A stretch of DNA of 64,000 bases from an uncultured Oscillospiraceae bacterium. Its GTDB lineage: Bacteria; Bacillota; Clostridia; Oscillospirales; Acutalibacteraceae. How positions within the stretch are numbered: the stretch's first letter is position 1; each line of letters begins with the position of its first letter. Where the stretch lies: contig USGT01000003.1 of the NCBI GenBank assembly GCA_900554335.1, positions 62,001 to 126,000 on the forward strand, in the 5' to 3' direction. Shown in pieces: positions 34,754 to 43,117 of the stretch. A model generated the notes under the pieces. That model ran no database searches and was not told the origin of the DNA. It saw only the letters and a list, made by a program, of their open reading frames with translations. Made by a program: the position numbers and the translations under genes.

Positions 34754-34761
34754 ATTTCTAA

Positions 34762-34831
34762 AATAAAATCAACCACCCGGTTTTTCAGGTGGTTACCATA
34801 ATTTAATTAACCCCCATCAAAACGATGGGGG
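34762..34831 (-). terminator. Two tandem terminator hairpins after rpsT
   Basis: On the minus strand the first stem is CCCCCATC/GATGGGGG (34831-34811), directly after rpsT but without a T run. The second is AACCACC/GGTGGTT (34794-34771), followed by GATTTTATTTT. Confidence 0.7.
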
Positions 34832-34837
34832 AGATTT

Positions 34838-35071
34838 TTATTTGCATTTTGCTATTATAGCTGATTTCTTTCTTGCAGCTGCATTTTTGTGAATAATTCC
34901 TTTAGAAGCTGCTTGGTCGAGCTTTTGAATTGCGATTTTAACTGCGTTTTCTTCTTTTGAAACGAGAGCATTTTTAACAAAAGTTCTAAGTGCAGATTTG
35001 TAAGCTTTGTTTCTTGCAGTTTTGATTTTTGTTACTTTTACTCTTTTTTTAGCAGATTTAATATTTGGCAT
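34838..35071 (-). CDS. rpsT: 30S ribosomal protein S20
   Basis: A 77-residue, strongly basic, helical protein with the S20 start MPNIKSAKKRV and the NKAYKSALRTFVK and IHKNAAARKKS segments. It binds 16S rRNA early in 30S assembly. Start at 35071 behind AAAGGAGG. It lies 20 bases downstream of the DegV-family gene on the same strand. Confidence 0.95.
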   Translation of the reverse strand: MPNIKSAKKRVKVTKIKTARNKAYKSALRTFVKNALVSKEENAVKIAIQKLDQAASKGIIHKNAAARKKSAIIAKCK

Positions 35072-35091
35072 TTGTGTTCCTCCTTTGTTTT

Positions 35092-35952
35092 TTATCTTGA
35101 ATTGCCAACGAATGCAAGTGCAACTGTTCCCGGGCCTGTGTGAGTTCCGATTATCGGACCAAGATGCGTTATTGTAACATCTAAGGAATGGTTTTCGGAA
35201 GATATTCTTTCCGCAACATACCTTGCATCGTCAAGGCAGTCTGCATGCCCTACAAAAACTTTTTTGTAATTAGAGTTTAAGTTTTCTATTTTCGAAGACA
35301 TCAAATCTAAAACTTTCTTTTTACCCCTTATTTTATCAAAAACGTAGAGTTTACCTTCATCGTTCATGCTAAGCAGAGGTTTAACATTTAAAATACTGCC
35401 AACCACAGCTGTAGCTTGCGATATGCGGCCTCCTCTTTTGAGGAAATAAAGGTCATCCACCGTGAACCAGTGGCAAAATTTTAGCTTATTATTGTTCACA
35501 AAGTCAGCAACTTCGTCAATCGTAGCGCCGCTTTTCTTTTTAAGAGCAGCGTAATAAACGAGAAGCCCTTGACCTATTGAAGCAGACACGGAATCTATGA
35601 CTATAATCTTTCTTTCAGGGTATTTTTCAGAAAGTTCTCTTGCGGCGATTCTTGCGCTGTTGTTCATGCCGCTCAAACTCAGCGGGAAACCCACATAAAG
35701 GATATCCTTGCCGTTTTCTAAATACCCGGAAAAGTAATTCGAAAATTCTTCTACGTTTGTCTGCGATGTGAGTGACAAAGCTTTTCCACGAAGCAGATTA
35801 TAGAAATTTTCCATATCGAAATCCTTGTCTACGCAAGGAGTATCGTTAACCATGTATTTCATGGGCAAAATTTCAACTTCTAAACTTTCTGCAATTTCGG
35901 AGGGCAAATCCGAAGCAGAATCCGTTATTAAAACATAATTACTCATAAGCAT
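35092..35952 (-). CDS. DegV family fatty-acid-binding protein
   Basis: A 286-residue two-domain DegV protein: ITDSASDLP at the N terminus, SQTNVEEF, GFPLSLSGMNNSAR, DSVSASIGQGL, FLKRGGRIS and the C-terminal HTGPGTVALAFVG. DegV/FakB proteins bind a fatty acid and present it to the kinase FakA for incorporation into phospholipid. FakA is not in this window. The ribosome site is weak; ATG 35946 is an alternative start. Confidence 0.9.
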   Translation of the reverse strand: MLMSNYVLITDSASDLPSEIAESLEVEILPMKYMVNDTPCVDKDFDMENFYNLLRGKALSLTSQTNVEEFSNYFSGYLENGKDILYVGFPLSLSGMNNSARIAARELSEKYPERKIIVIDSVSASIGQGLLVYYAALKKKSGATIDEVADFVNNNKLKFCHWFTVDDLYFLKRGGRISQATAVVGSILNVKPLLSMNDEGKLYVFDKIRGKKKVLDLMSSKIENLNSNYKKVFVGHADCLDDARYVAERISSENHSLDVTITHLGPIIGTHTGPGTVALAFVGNSR

Positions 35953-36025
35953 TTAAAACAAGCCTACAGTCTTATTTATCCACCTTTCAGGAAAAACTCG
36001 TAATGTAAATATGAAATTCAAAAAA

Positions 36026-36427
36026 TTATCTCTTAGAGAATTGCGGAGCTTTTCTAGCTTTCTTAAGACCGTATTTCTTACGTTCTTTCATTCTTGAATC
36101 ACGTGTTAAGAAGCCTGCTTTTTTGAGGCTGAGTCTGTATTTTTCTGAGTCGCATTCTAATAAAGCTCTTGCAATACCGTGGCGGATTGCTCCTGCTTGA
36201 CCTGCAACTCCGCCGCCTGTAACGTTACAAATTATGTCAAATTTGTTGTCTGTTTCAGTAAGAGCGAGAGGTTGACGAACGATAACTTTCAAAGTTTCAA
36301 GGCCGAAGTATTCGTCTATGTCACGTCCGTTAACTTGGATTTTTCCGCTTCCGCTGTAAAGTCTAACTCTTGCTACGGAGTGTTTTCTTCTTCCTGTGCC
36401 ATAAAAAAACGGAGTTTTGTTATACAT
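36026..36427 (-). CDS. rpsI: 30S ribosomal protein S9
   Basis: 133 residues with GTGRRKHSVARVRLYSGSG, the GGGVAGQAGAIRHGIARAL block and the basic C-terminal tail ending in SKR that reaches the P site. It overlaps rplM by one base (TAATG), the standard L13-S9 operon. Confidence 0.97.
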   Translation of the reverse strand: MYNKTPFFYGTGRRKHSVARVRLYSGSGKIQVNGRDIDEYFGLETLKVIVRQPLALTETDNKFDIICNVTGGGVAGQAGAIRHGIARALLECDSEKYRLSLKKAGFLTRDSRMKERKKYGLKKARKAPQFSKR

Positions 36428-36870
36428 TATTTATTTCCCTCCACATCTGTCCAAACTTCAGGTTTTTGTGCTTCGTGGTTGTGGTTGTTGCCAACAACTG
36501 TGCGAAGTCTTACGATTTGTTTGCGTCCGAGACTGTTGTTTTGGAGCATTCCTTTAACTGCGAGTCTCATTGCTCTTGCAGGATCTTTTTCCATGAGTGC
36601 ATCGTATCTAATGCTCTTCAAATGGCCGATGTATCCTGTGTGATGATAGTGGTATTTTTGGGTAAGTTTCTTACCTGTGAGAACTGCTTTGTCGCAGTTA
36701 ATGATGATAACGTGATCGCCGCAGTCAACGTGAGGAGCAAATAATGCTTTGTGTTTACCGCGAAGTAAATTTGCAGCTTTAACTGCTACTCTTCCGAGTG
36801 GTTTTCCGGCTGCGTCTAAAATATACCATTTACGCTCGATTGTTTGAGCAGTAGGCATGTATGTAGACAT
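36427..36870 (-). CDS. rplM: 50S ribosomal protein L13
   Basis: 147 residues: MSTYMPTAQTIERKWY start, GRVAVKAANLLRGKHK, DHVIIINCDKAVLTGKK, YHHTGYIGHLK and VKGMLQNNSLGRK. First gene of the rplM-rpsI operon, behind AGGAGG and a near-consensus promoter. Confidence 0.97.
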   Translation of the reverse strand: MSTYMPTAQTIERKWYILDAAGKPLGRVAVKAANLLRGKHKALFAPHVDCGDHVIIINCDKAVLTGKKLTQKYHYHHTGYIGHLKSIRYDALMEKDPARAMRLAVKGMLQNNSLGRKQIVRLRTVVGNNHNHEAQKPEVWTDVEGNK

Positions 36871-36911
36871 TTACATTCCTCCTATTTATTAAAAAAATTT
36901 CTAACTCTTAG

Positions 36912-36941
36912 ATTTTATCACGTTTAGTGTCAGGTTGTCAA
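36912..36941 (-). promoter_or_regulatory. Promoter of rplM-rpsI
   Basis: On the minus strand TTGACA (36941-36936), an 18-base spacer, then TAAAAT (36917-36912), about 40 bases before rplM. Confidence 0.75.
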
Positions 36942-37050
36942 TAAAAATTTAATTTAAGTTTGCAAAAGCTCCGTTTTTCTTTAGTTTTCTTTTTTATTCA
37001 TATATTTATCTCGTTTTTGAATTTTATTTTTTAAAAAAAGAATACGACTT

Positions 37051-37680
37051 TTAAGCTATCAACTTTTTAACTTTCTCGTCAGTCACGATTCCCCATGAAG
37101 GATAGGCATGGTGCTTAGTGCCTACGAAGCTTCTTTCAATGGTTTTGCGGTAATTATCGGGGTGATTGTTCCAAAAAGGAATGTGGTCTTTAAGCTTATA
37201 TTTAATCTGAGATTTAAAAGATTTGCCGTTATTTAAAACGCCTTTTTCAAGCGCTTTTCTGGAAATAATGGCGCAGTTATTAAAGAAAAGAGAATATTTC
37301 GATTTTTTATAACCTTTCACTTTTTCTCTGTAAAATTCGGTGGTTTTAATGAAGTTACCTTTAATATATGTGCCGAAATTGAAAAAGCCGTCGCTGAAAG
37401 GCATTTGATTTTCGATTTTTCTAACTTTGTAAAGCCACGCATTAAATTTATCAATGTTTTCCATGCAGCTTGCAGGAACTTCTTTTTCATAGGCTGCTTT
37501 ATTTCCCCAGTAAAAATAAAACCATCTTCCGTTTTTATCTTGAGAAATAACCGACATATGCCCAGGGCTTGAAGACTTTTTAGAATTTATTACAACGGCG
37601 TCAGCATATGCTTTTTGGCTGAAAATAAAAGGCATGAATAAGCATAAAATCATTAATAGATTAAATTTAAATCTTTTCAT
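37051..37680 (-). CDS. Secreted protein, possible permuted NlpC/P60 (papain-like) hydrolase
   Basis: A 209-residue protein with a signal peptide (cleavage probably after A26 in AYA-DA). The mature part has the order His then Cys seen in circularly permuted NlpC/P60 or YiiX/LRAT-type thiol hydrolases: SPGHMSVISQD (H41), a strand pair FYFYWG, and far downstream YSLFFNNCAIISRKAL (C136 after NN, at the start of a helix). That suggests a wall-peptide or lipid amidase/esterase, but the match is by pattern only and the third catalytic residue is not identified. It has its own promoter and SD AAAGGAGG. Confidence 0.6.
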   Translation of the reverse strand: MKRFKFNLLMILCLFMPFIFSQKAYADAVVINSKKSSSPGHMSVISQDKNGRWFYFYWGNKAAYEKEVPASCMENIDKFNAWLYKVRKIENQMPFSDGFFNFGTYIKGNFIKTTEFYREKVKGYKKSKYSLFFNNCAIISRKALEKGVLNNGKSFKSQIKYKLKDHIPFWNNHPDNYRKTIERSFVGTKHHAYPSWGIVTDEKVKKLIA

Positions 37681-37703
37681 TTTCTTCCTCCTTTTATAAT
37701 ACT

Positions 37704-37732
37704 ATTTTAACATAAATTTTAATATAATGCAA
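37704..37732 (-). promoter_or_regulatory. Promoter of the secreted papain-like gene
   Basis: On the minus strand TTGCAT (37732-37727), a 17-base spacer, then TAAAAT (37709-37704), 24 bases before the start codon. Confidence 0.6.
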
Positions 37733-37736
37733 GCTA

Positions 37737-37765
37737 TTTAATTTAATTTCGTTATGTTGTATAAT
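37737..37765 (+). promoter_or_regulatory. Possible proS promoter
   Basis: TTTAAT (37737-37742), 17 bases, then a consensus TATAAT (37760-37765), 37 bases before the ATG. The -35 box is weak. Confidence 0.5.
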
Positions 37766-37802
37766 AATATTTCAGGAAAAAAATAAAGAGAGCGTGATTT
37801 AA

Positions 37803-39236
37803 ATGAGTAAAGAGAAAAAAATGGTGGAAGAAATAACTTCCATGGAAGAAGATTTTGCAAAATGGTACACCGACGTTGTGAAAAAAGCCGAGCTTATGGA
37901 TTATTCCTCGGTGCGCGGCTGCATGGTCATTGAGCCTTACGGCTATGCTATTTGGGAAAACATGATGCATTTGCTTGACAAGAGGTTCAAAGAGCTTGGC
38001 CACAAAAATGTTTCAATGCCGATGCTTATTCCTGAAAGCTTGCTTCAAAAAGAAAAGGATCACATTGAAGGCTTTGCGCCTGAGGTGGCTTGGGTAACAA
38101 AAGGCGGAAACCAGGAACTTCAAGAGCCGCTTTGTATTCGCCCGACTTCAGAAACGCTTTTTTGCGATTACTATTCAAAGAAAGTTCATTCCTGGAGGGA
38201 TCTGCCGCAGCTTCTTAACCAGTGGTGCTCGGTTGTTCGCTGGGAAAAAACTTCAAGGCCGTTTTTAAGGTCGGTTGAGTTTCATTGGCAAGAAGGCCAC
38301 ACGATTCACGAAACAGCCGAAGAAGCAAAGAAAGAAACAGACCAAATGCTCGAAGTTTATGCCGAATTTTTTGAAAAGCACCTTGCAATTCCTGTTATAA
38401 AAGGAAGAAAAACCGAAAGTGAGAAATTCGCAGGAGCAGAAACAACTTATACAATAGAAGCCATGATGCACGACGGAAAAGCGCTGCAGTCCGCAACGAG
38501 CCACTATTTCGGCGATGGTTTCGCAAGAGCTTTTGACATCACTTTCCAAGATAGAAACAACGAAAGCCAGCATGTTTACCAAACTTCGTGGGGCAGCTCG
38601 ACGAGGATGATTGGCGGGGTAATAATGACTCACGGTGACAACAGAGGCCTCGTTTTACCGCCGGCAATTGCTCCTGTTCAGGTTATTATAATTCCTGTGG
38701 CTATGCACAAAGAAGGCGTTTTGGAAAAAGCAAACGAGTTGCTCGCAAGCCTTAAAGATGTTTGCAGAGTTGAAATTGATGCATCGGAAAAGAGCCCAGG
38801 ATGGAAGTTTGCTGAGCACGAAATGAGGGGCGTTCCGCTTAGGCTTGAAATCGGCCCGAAAGATATCGAGAAAAATCAGTGCGTTATCGTGAGAAGAGAT
38901 AACTTTGAAAAAATTGCCGTTTCGCTCGATTCTATAAAAGAAAGGATTCCTGAGCTTCTCGAGGCTGTTAGAGACGGAATGTATCAAAAAGCTTTGGAAA
39001 GAAGAAACAACCTCACTTACAAAGCTGAAACTCACGAAGAATTCATGGAAAAATCGAAGCTTCCAGGATTCATAAAAGCTCCTTGGTGCGGCGAAAACGA
39101 CTGCGAAAAGAAAATAAAAGAAGAAACAGCCTTCACTTCAAGGTGCATAACTGACGACGAAGTTTCGGAAGATCATAAATGCGTTTGCTGCGGCAAAAAA
39201 GCAAGACACATTGTTTACTGGGCGAAAGCTTATTAA
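37803..39236 (+). CDS. proS: Prolyl-tRNA synthetase, archaeal/eukaryotic type (ProS type 3)
   Basis: Charges tRNA-Pro. At 477 residues it lacks the large inserted editing domain of the usual bacterial form and carries the C-terminal zinc-binding extension of the archaeal-like type (CGENDCEKK... with CVCCGKKARHIVYWAKAY at the end). Class II motifs: VRGCMVIEPYGYAIWE (motif 1), RPTSETLFC, SRPFLRSVEFHWQEGHT (motif 2) and GSSTRMIGG (motif 3). Several clostridial lineages use this form. The gene has SD AAGAGAGCGTG and its own -10 element. Confidence 0.95.
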   Translation: MSKEKKMVEEITSMEEDFAKWYTDVVKKAELMDYSSVRGCMVIEPYGYAIWENMMHLLDKRFKELGHKNVSMPMLIPESLLQKEKDHIEGFAPEVAWVTKGGNQELQEPLCIRPTSETLFCDYYSKKVHSWRDLPQLLNQWCSVVRWEKTSRPFLRSVEFHWQEGHTIHETAEEAKKETDQMLEVYAEFFEKHLAIPVIKGRKTESEKFAGAETTYTIEAMMHDGKALQSATSHYFGDGFARAFDITFQDRNNESQHVYQTSWGSSTRMIGGVIMTHGDNRGLVLPPAIAPVQVIIIPVAMHKEGVLEKANELLASLKDVCRVEIDASEKSPGWKFAEHEMRGVPLRLEIGPKDIEKNQCVIVRRDNFEKIAVSLDSIKERIPELLEAVRDGMYQKALERRNNLTYKAETHEEFMEKSKLPGFIKAPWCGENDCEKKIKEETAFTSRCITDDEVSEDHKCVCCGKKARHIVYWAKAY

Positions 39237-39251
39237 AAAGGAGGAGAAAAA

Positions 39252-42200
39252 TTGGAAAATAAAAAAGTAACAATAGACGGTAACACCGCGGCGGCGAGCG
39301 TGGCCTATGCTTTCACTGAAGTTGCGGCAATTTACCCGATAACTCCGTCATCAGTGATGGCTGACCAGACTGATAAATTTTCCTGCGCAGGAAAAGAAAA
39401 TATTTTCGGCTCGAAAGTAGACGTCGTTGAGATGCAATCTGAAGCAGGGGCAGCCGGAGCCATCCACGGAGCGGTTTCAGCAGGGGCTTTGGCAACGACT
39501 TTCACTTCATCGCAAGGGCTTTTGCTGATGATTCCTAACATGTATAAAATAGCGGGGGAATTAATGCCGAATGTGATTCACGTTGCGGCCAGAACGGTTG
39601 CAGCTCATGCGCTCTCGATTTTCGGCGATCATTCCGACGTTTACGCCTGCAGGCAAACGGGCTACGCCATGCTTTCTTCGAACAGCCCTCAAGAAGCTGC
39701 GCACATGGCTGCGATTGCTCATCTTAGCACGATTAAAAGTAGTATTCCGTTTATTCATTTTTTCGACGGCTTCAGAACATCGCATGAAATTCAAAAAGTT
39801 TCTCTTCCTGGTTATGAAGATTTGAAAAAAATGATTGATTTTGAAGCTCTTGAAAAGTTCAGAAATAGAGCTCTTAACCCGAATTCTCCGGTTACACGTG
39901 GCACTGCGCAAAATGATGACGTTTACTTTCAAAATAGGGAAGCCTGCAATATCTACTATGAAAAAGTTCCAGGAATAGTAAACGATTATATGCAGCAAAT
40001 TAATGAAAAATATGGCACTTCTTACAAACCTTTTGAATATTATGGTTGCAAAGATGCCGAAAACATTATTATTGCAATGGGTTCAGTTTGCGAAACCGCC
40101 GAGGAAGTTATTGATTATCTGACATCGAAAGGTGAAAAGGTTGGCCTTATTAAAGTCCGGCTTTACAGGCCTTTTTCAAAAAGTTATCTTCTCAGCGTTA
40201 TTCCAAAAAGCGCCCAAGTTATTTCGGTTCTTGACCGCACAAAAGAGCCCGGAAGCGCTGGCGAGCCGCTTTATCTTGACGTTATTTCAGCTGTTAAAAA
40301 CACTGAATTTGAAAGCGTTAAAATTCTTTCGGGAAGATACGGCCTTAGCTCGAAAAACACTGACCCGAGCCATATTAACGCCGTTTTTGAAAATATGAAA
40401 TCTGAAAACCCGAAAACCGTTTTCACCGTTGGAATAAACGACGACGTTACGAATCTTTCTTTGAATATTAAAGAGAAAGTTCACACTGCGCCGCCTGAAA
40501 CTTACGCTTGCAAGTTCTGGGGGATTGGCTCTGATGGCACGGTTGGCGCTTCGAAAAACACTATTAAAATAATCGGCGATAAATCTGATTTAAATGTTCA
40601 AGGATTTTTCTCTTACGACTCGAAAAAATCAGGAGGGCTCACCGTTTCGCATTTGAGATTCGGCGAAAAGCCCATTAAATCAACATATTATATAGAAAAC
40701 GCAGATTTCGTTGCTTGCCATGCGCCGAGTTACGTTTTTAAATATGATTTGCTTAAAGATTTGAAGCCCGGCGGGAAGTTTCTTCTTAACTGCGAATGGG
40801 AAGAAAGCGAGCTTGAAAAGATTCTGCCCGGCAGAGTTAAAAAGGCTCTTTTTGAGAAGAAAATTGATTTTTACATTTTAAATGCAACGAAAATAAGCCG
40901 TGACCTTGGCCTTGGCGGAAGAGTAAACACGGCTCTGCAAGCGGCATTTTTCAAAATAGTTAATATTTTTGCGCCTGAAACTGCGCTTAAATTCATGAAG
41001 GAATATATTGCGAAAACTTACGGCAAAAAAGGCGAAAAAGTCGTTGAAATTAACTGCCGTTGCGCTGACGCAGGAATGATGAACCTTAAAAAATTCGAAA
41101 TTCCTCAGTCTTGGGGCGAGTGTGAGATCGAGCCTGTGTTTGGCAAACAAGTTTTTAGAGATGGCAAAATAGAGAATTTTGTTAAAAATATTTTGGATCC
41201 TATCAGCAAAACTGAGGGAAATAACCTGCCTGTTTCGGCTTTCTCGCCTTATGCAGACGGCAGTGTTCCGCTTGGTTCCGCGGCTTATGAAAAAAGAAAC
41301 ACTGCGAGTTTCGTCCCTTGCTGGAACCCTGAAAATTGCATCGAGTGCAATCTTTGCTCGCTTGTTTGCCCGCACGCGGTGATAAGGCCTGTGGCTTTGA
41401 ATGAAAGCGAAATTGAAAATGCTCCTGCGCAAATGAAACACAAAAAAATGCTTGGCATTCCGGGGCTAGAATTTTCCATAACCGTTTCTGCGAAAGATTG
41501 CACGGGTTGCGGCAACTGCGCCGAAATTTGCCCAGGAATGAGAGGCAAAAAAGCCCTTGAAATGAAAGAAATTTCTTCGCAAGAAAATGCTCAGGAAGTT
41601 TTTGACTATTCGCAGAAATTAAGCGCGAAACCCGAAGTTTTGGAGAAATTCAAAGAAACAACAATAAAAGGCAGCCAATTTAAAAAGCCGCTGCTTGAAT
41701 TTTCCGGAGCTTGCGCCGGTTGTGGCGAAACGCCTTATGCCAAGCTTGTTACGCAGCTTTTTGGCGACAGAATGATAGTCGCAAACGCGACGGGCTGCTC
41801 TTCGATTTGGGGCGCTTCGTTTCCTTCGACTCCTTACACAGTGAATGAAAAAGGGAAGGGCCCTGCATGGCAGAACTCTCTTTTTGAAGATAACGCAGAA
41901 TTTGGCTATGGAATCTCGGTTGCGAAGAAGCACAAAAGAAGATATTTATCTTTGAAAATTAAAGAAATTCAAAGCCTCACGAAAGACGAAACTTTGAAAG
42001 AACTTTGCAAAAATTATATTTCGAGCTTTGAAAATTCGAAGGAAAATCAAACCTATTCCGAGAAGCTTGTGAGCTTCCTTGAAAGTGCTAAAAACCTTGA
42101 TATTCCTGAAGATTTAGTCAGGAAAATAATTGAAAATAAAGATGAAATTTCAAAGAAATCCGTTTGGATTTTCGGCGGTGATGGCTGGGCTTACGACATT

Positions 42201-42803
42201 GGTTTCGGCGGGCTTGACCACGTTTTGGCTTCGGGCGAAAATGTTAATGTGCTTGTTTTCGACACGGAAGTTTATTCAAACACAGGCGGCCAGGCGTCAA
42301 AGGCAACTCCGGCGGGGGCTGTGGCTCAATTTGCGGCGCTTGGAAAGTCGACTCCTAAAAAAGATTTAGCCGCAATGGCCATGAGTTACGGCTACGTTTA
42401 CGTTGCTAAAATTGCGTTGGGGGCGAACTTCAACCAGGCGATTAAAGCCATTAAAGAAGCTGAAAGCTACGAAGGCCCTTCGCTGATAATCGCTTACTGT
42501 CCGTGCATTAACCACGGAATTAAAGGCGGGATGAAGAATTCTCTTCTTTCTGCAAAGCAGGCTGTGGAATCAGGCTACTGGAATCTTTTTGATTTCGACC
42601 CAAGAAGAAGCCTTTCGGGAATTCCTGCGCTTCATGTTGAAAGCAAGAAGCAGTCTCTTTCTTATAAAGACTTTTTAATGACGGAATCGAGATATTCTGT
42701 TTTGAAAAATATCTTGCCTGAAAAATTTGATCTTTTAGCTGAAAAGTCTGAAAAAATTTCTTTGCAAAGAGAAGAAAACCTTAAAAATTTAGCGGAAAAA
42801 TAA
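39252..42803 (+). CDS. nifJ: Pyruvate:ferredoxin (flavodoxin) oxidoreductase
   Basis: A single-chain 1183-residue PFOR that oxidises pyruvate to acetyl-CoA and CO2 and reduces ferredoxin, the central fermentative reaction of anaerobes. Domain order is canonical: pyrimidine-binding domain (YPITPSSVMADQ), central transketolase-like domains, the gamma domain, two 4Fe-4S ferredoxin motifs (CIECNLCSLVCP and CTGCGNCAEICP), then the TPP domain (CAGCGETPYAK, GCSSIWGASFPSTPY, GDGWAYDIGFGGLDH, SNTGGQASKATP). TTG start at 39252 behind AAAGGAGG. It follows proS by 15 bases and may be co-transcribed. Confidence 0.97.
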   Translation: MENKKVTIDGNTAAASVAYAFTEVAAIYPITPSSVMADQTDKFSCAGKENIFGSKVDVVEMQSEAGAAGAIHGAVSAGALATTFTSSQGLLLMIPNMYKIAGELMPNVIHVAARTVAAHALSIFGDHSDVYACRQTGYAMLSSNSPQEAAHMAAIAHLSTIKSSIPFIHFFDGFRTSHEIQKVSLPGYEDLKKMIDFEALEKFRNRALNPNSPVTRGTAQNDDVYFQNREACNIYYEKVPGIVNDYMQQINEKYGTSYKPFEYYGCKDAENIIIAMGSVCETAEEVIDYLTSKGEKVGLIKVRLYRPFSKSYLLSVIPKSAQVISVLDRTKEPGSAGEPLYLDVISAVKNTEFESVKILSGRYGLSSKNTDPSHINAVFENMKSENPKTVFTVGINDDVTNLSLNIKEKVHTAPPETYACKFWGIGSDGTVGASKNTIKIIGDKSDLNVQGFFSYDSKKSGGLTVSHLRFGEKPIKSTYYIENADFVACHAPSYVFKYDLLKDLKPGGKFLLNCEWEESELEKILPGRVKKALFEKKIDFYILNATKISRDLGLGGRVNTALQAAFFKIVNIFAPETALKFMKEYIAKTYGKKGEKVVEINCRCADAGMMNLKKFEIPQSWGECEIEPVFGKQVFRDGKIENFVKNILDPISKTEGNNLPVSAFSPYADGSVPLGSAAYEKRNTASFVPCWNPENCIECNLCSLVCPHAVIRPVALNESEIENAPAQMKHKKMLGIPGLEFSITVSAKDCTGCGNCAEICPGMRGKKALEMKEISSQENAQEVFDYSQKLSAKPEVLEKFKETTIKGSQFKKPLLEFSGACAGCGETPYAKLVTQLFGDRMIVANATGCSSIWGASFPSTPYTVNEKGKGPAWQNSLFEDNAEFGYGISVAKKHKRRYLSLKIKEIQSLTKDETLKELCKNYISSFENSKENQTYSEKLVSFLESAKNLDIPEDLVRKIIENKDEISKKSVWIFGGDGWAYDIGFGGLDHVLASGENVNVLVFDTEVYSNTGGQASKATPAGAVAQFAALGKSTPKKDLAAMAMSYGYVYVAKIALGANFNQAIKAIKEAESYEGPSLIIAYCPCINHGIKGGMKNSLLSAKQAVESGYWNLFDFDPRRSLSGIPALHVESKKQSLSYKDFLMTESRYSVLKNILPEKFDLLAEKSEKISLQREENLKNLAEK

Positions 42804-42813
42804 AATAAAAAAA

Positions 42814-42835
42814 CATCCACCGTTTTCGGTGGATG
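42814..42835 (-). terminator. Terminator of the Cys-rich peptide gene, possibly also nifJ
   Basis: CATCCACCG pairs perfectly with CGGTGGATG around TTTT. The T run (TTTTTTT) follows on the minus strand; the plus side has only GAAGGGTTTTG. It is therefore primarily a minus-strand terminator. Confidence 0.8.
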
Positions 42836-42847
42836 GAAGGGTTTTGA

Positions 42848-42970
42848 TTAACCGTTGCAACCGCAACCGCAGCCACAGCCGCTGTTATCTCCGCCGCAGC
42901 AGCACAAAATGATGATAACGAGAACGATGAGTAAGCAGCAGTTGTTTCCGCCAAAGAAATTATTACACAT
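42848..42970 (-). CDS. 40-residue Cys/Gly-rich membrane peptide
   Basis: A small gene on the minus strand. ATG at 42970 follows AAAAGGAGGAATCCCAAT, an ideal ribosome site, and the frame ends at TAA (42850-42848), 13 bases before a strong minus-strand terminator. The product has an Asn/Gly N terminus (MCNNFFGGNN), one hydrophobic segment (LLIVLVIII), a CCC, and a (Gly-Cys)4 tail; ten of 40 residues are Cys. Short Cys/Gly-rich single-span peptides of this style recur in Clostridia and are sometimes annotated as high-cysteine 'chorion class' proteins. Function unknown; metal binding or an envelope/spore role would be guesses. A Gln/Pro-rich open frame on the opposite strand is its shadow. Confidence 0.8.
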   Translation of the reverse strand: MCNNFFGGNNCCLLIVLVIIILCCCGGDNSGCGCGCGCNG

Positions 42971-43049
42971 ATTGGGATTCCTCCTTTTAGTATTTACATT
43001 AACATACTATTTATTTTTCTTGGTTTTGGTTACACTTTTGAATTATTTT

Positions 43050-43077
43050 TTTACAAACTTTTGAATTAGAGTATAAT
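43050..43077 (+). promoter_or_regulatory. Promoter of the phosphohexomutase gene
   Basis: TTTACA (43050-43055), a 16-base spacer, then TATAAT (43072-43077), 40 bases before the ATG at 43118. Confidence 0.65.
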
Positions 43078-43117
43078 GAGGTAAGCTTGAATTTTTAAGA
43101 AAGAAGGTAAAGTGCAT

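Noticed and set aside
42855..43064. Plus-strand Gln/Pro-rich open frame of 69 codons
   Set aside because: It is the antisense of the Gly/Cys-rich peptide and its promoter region; composition and lack of SD mark it as a shadow.
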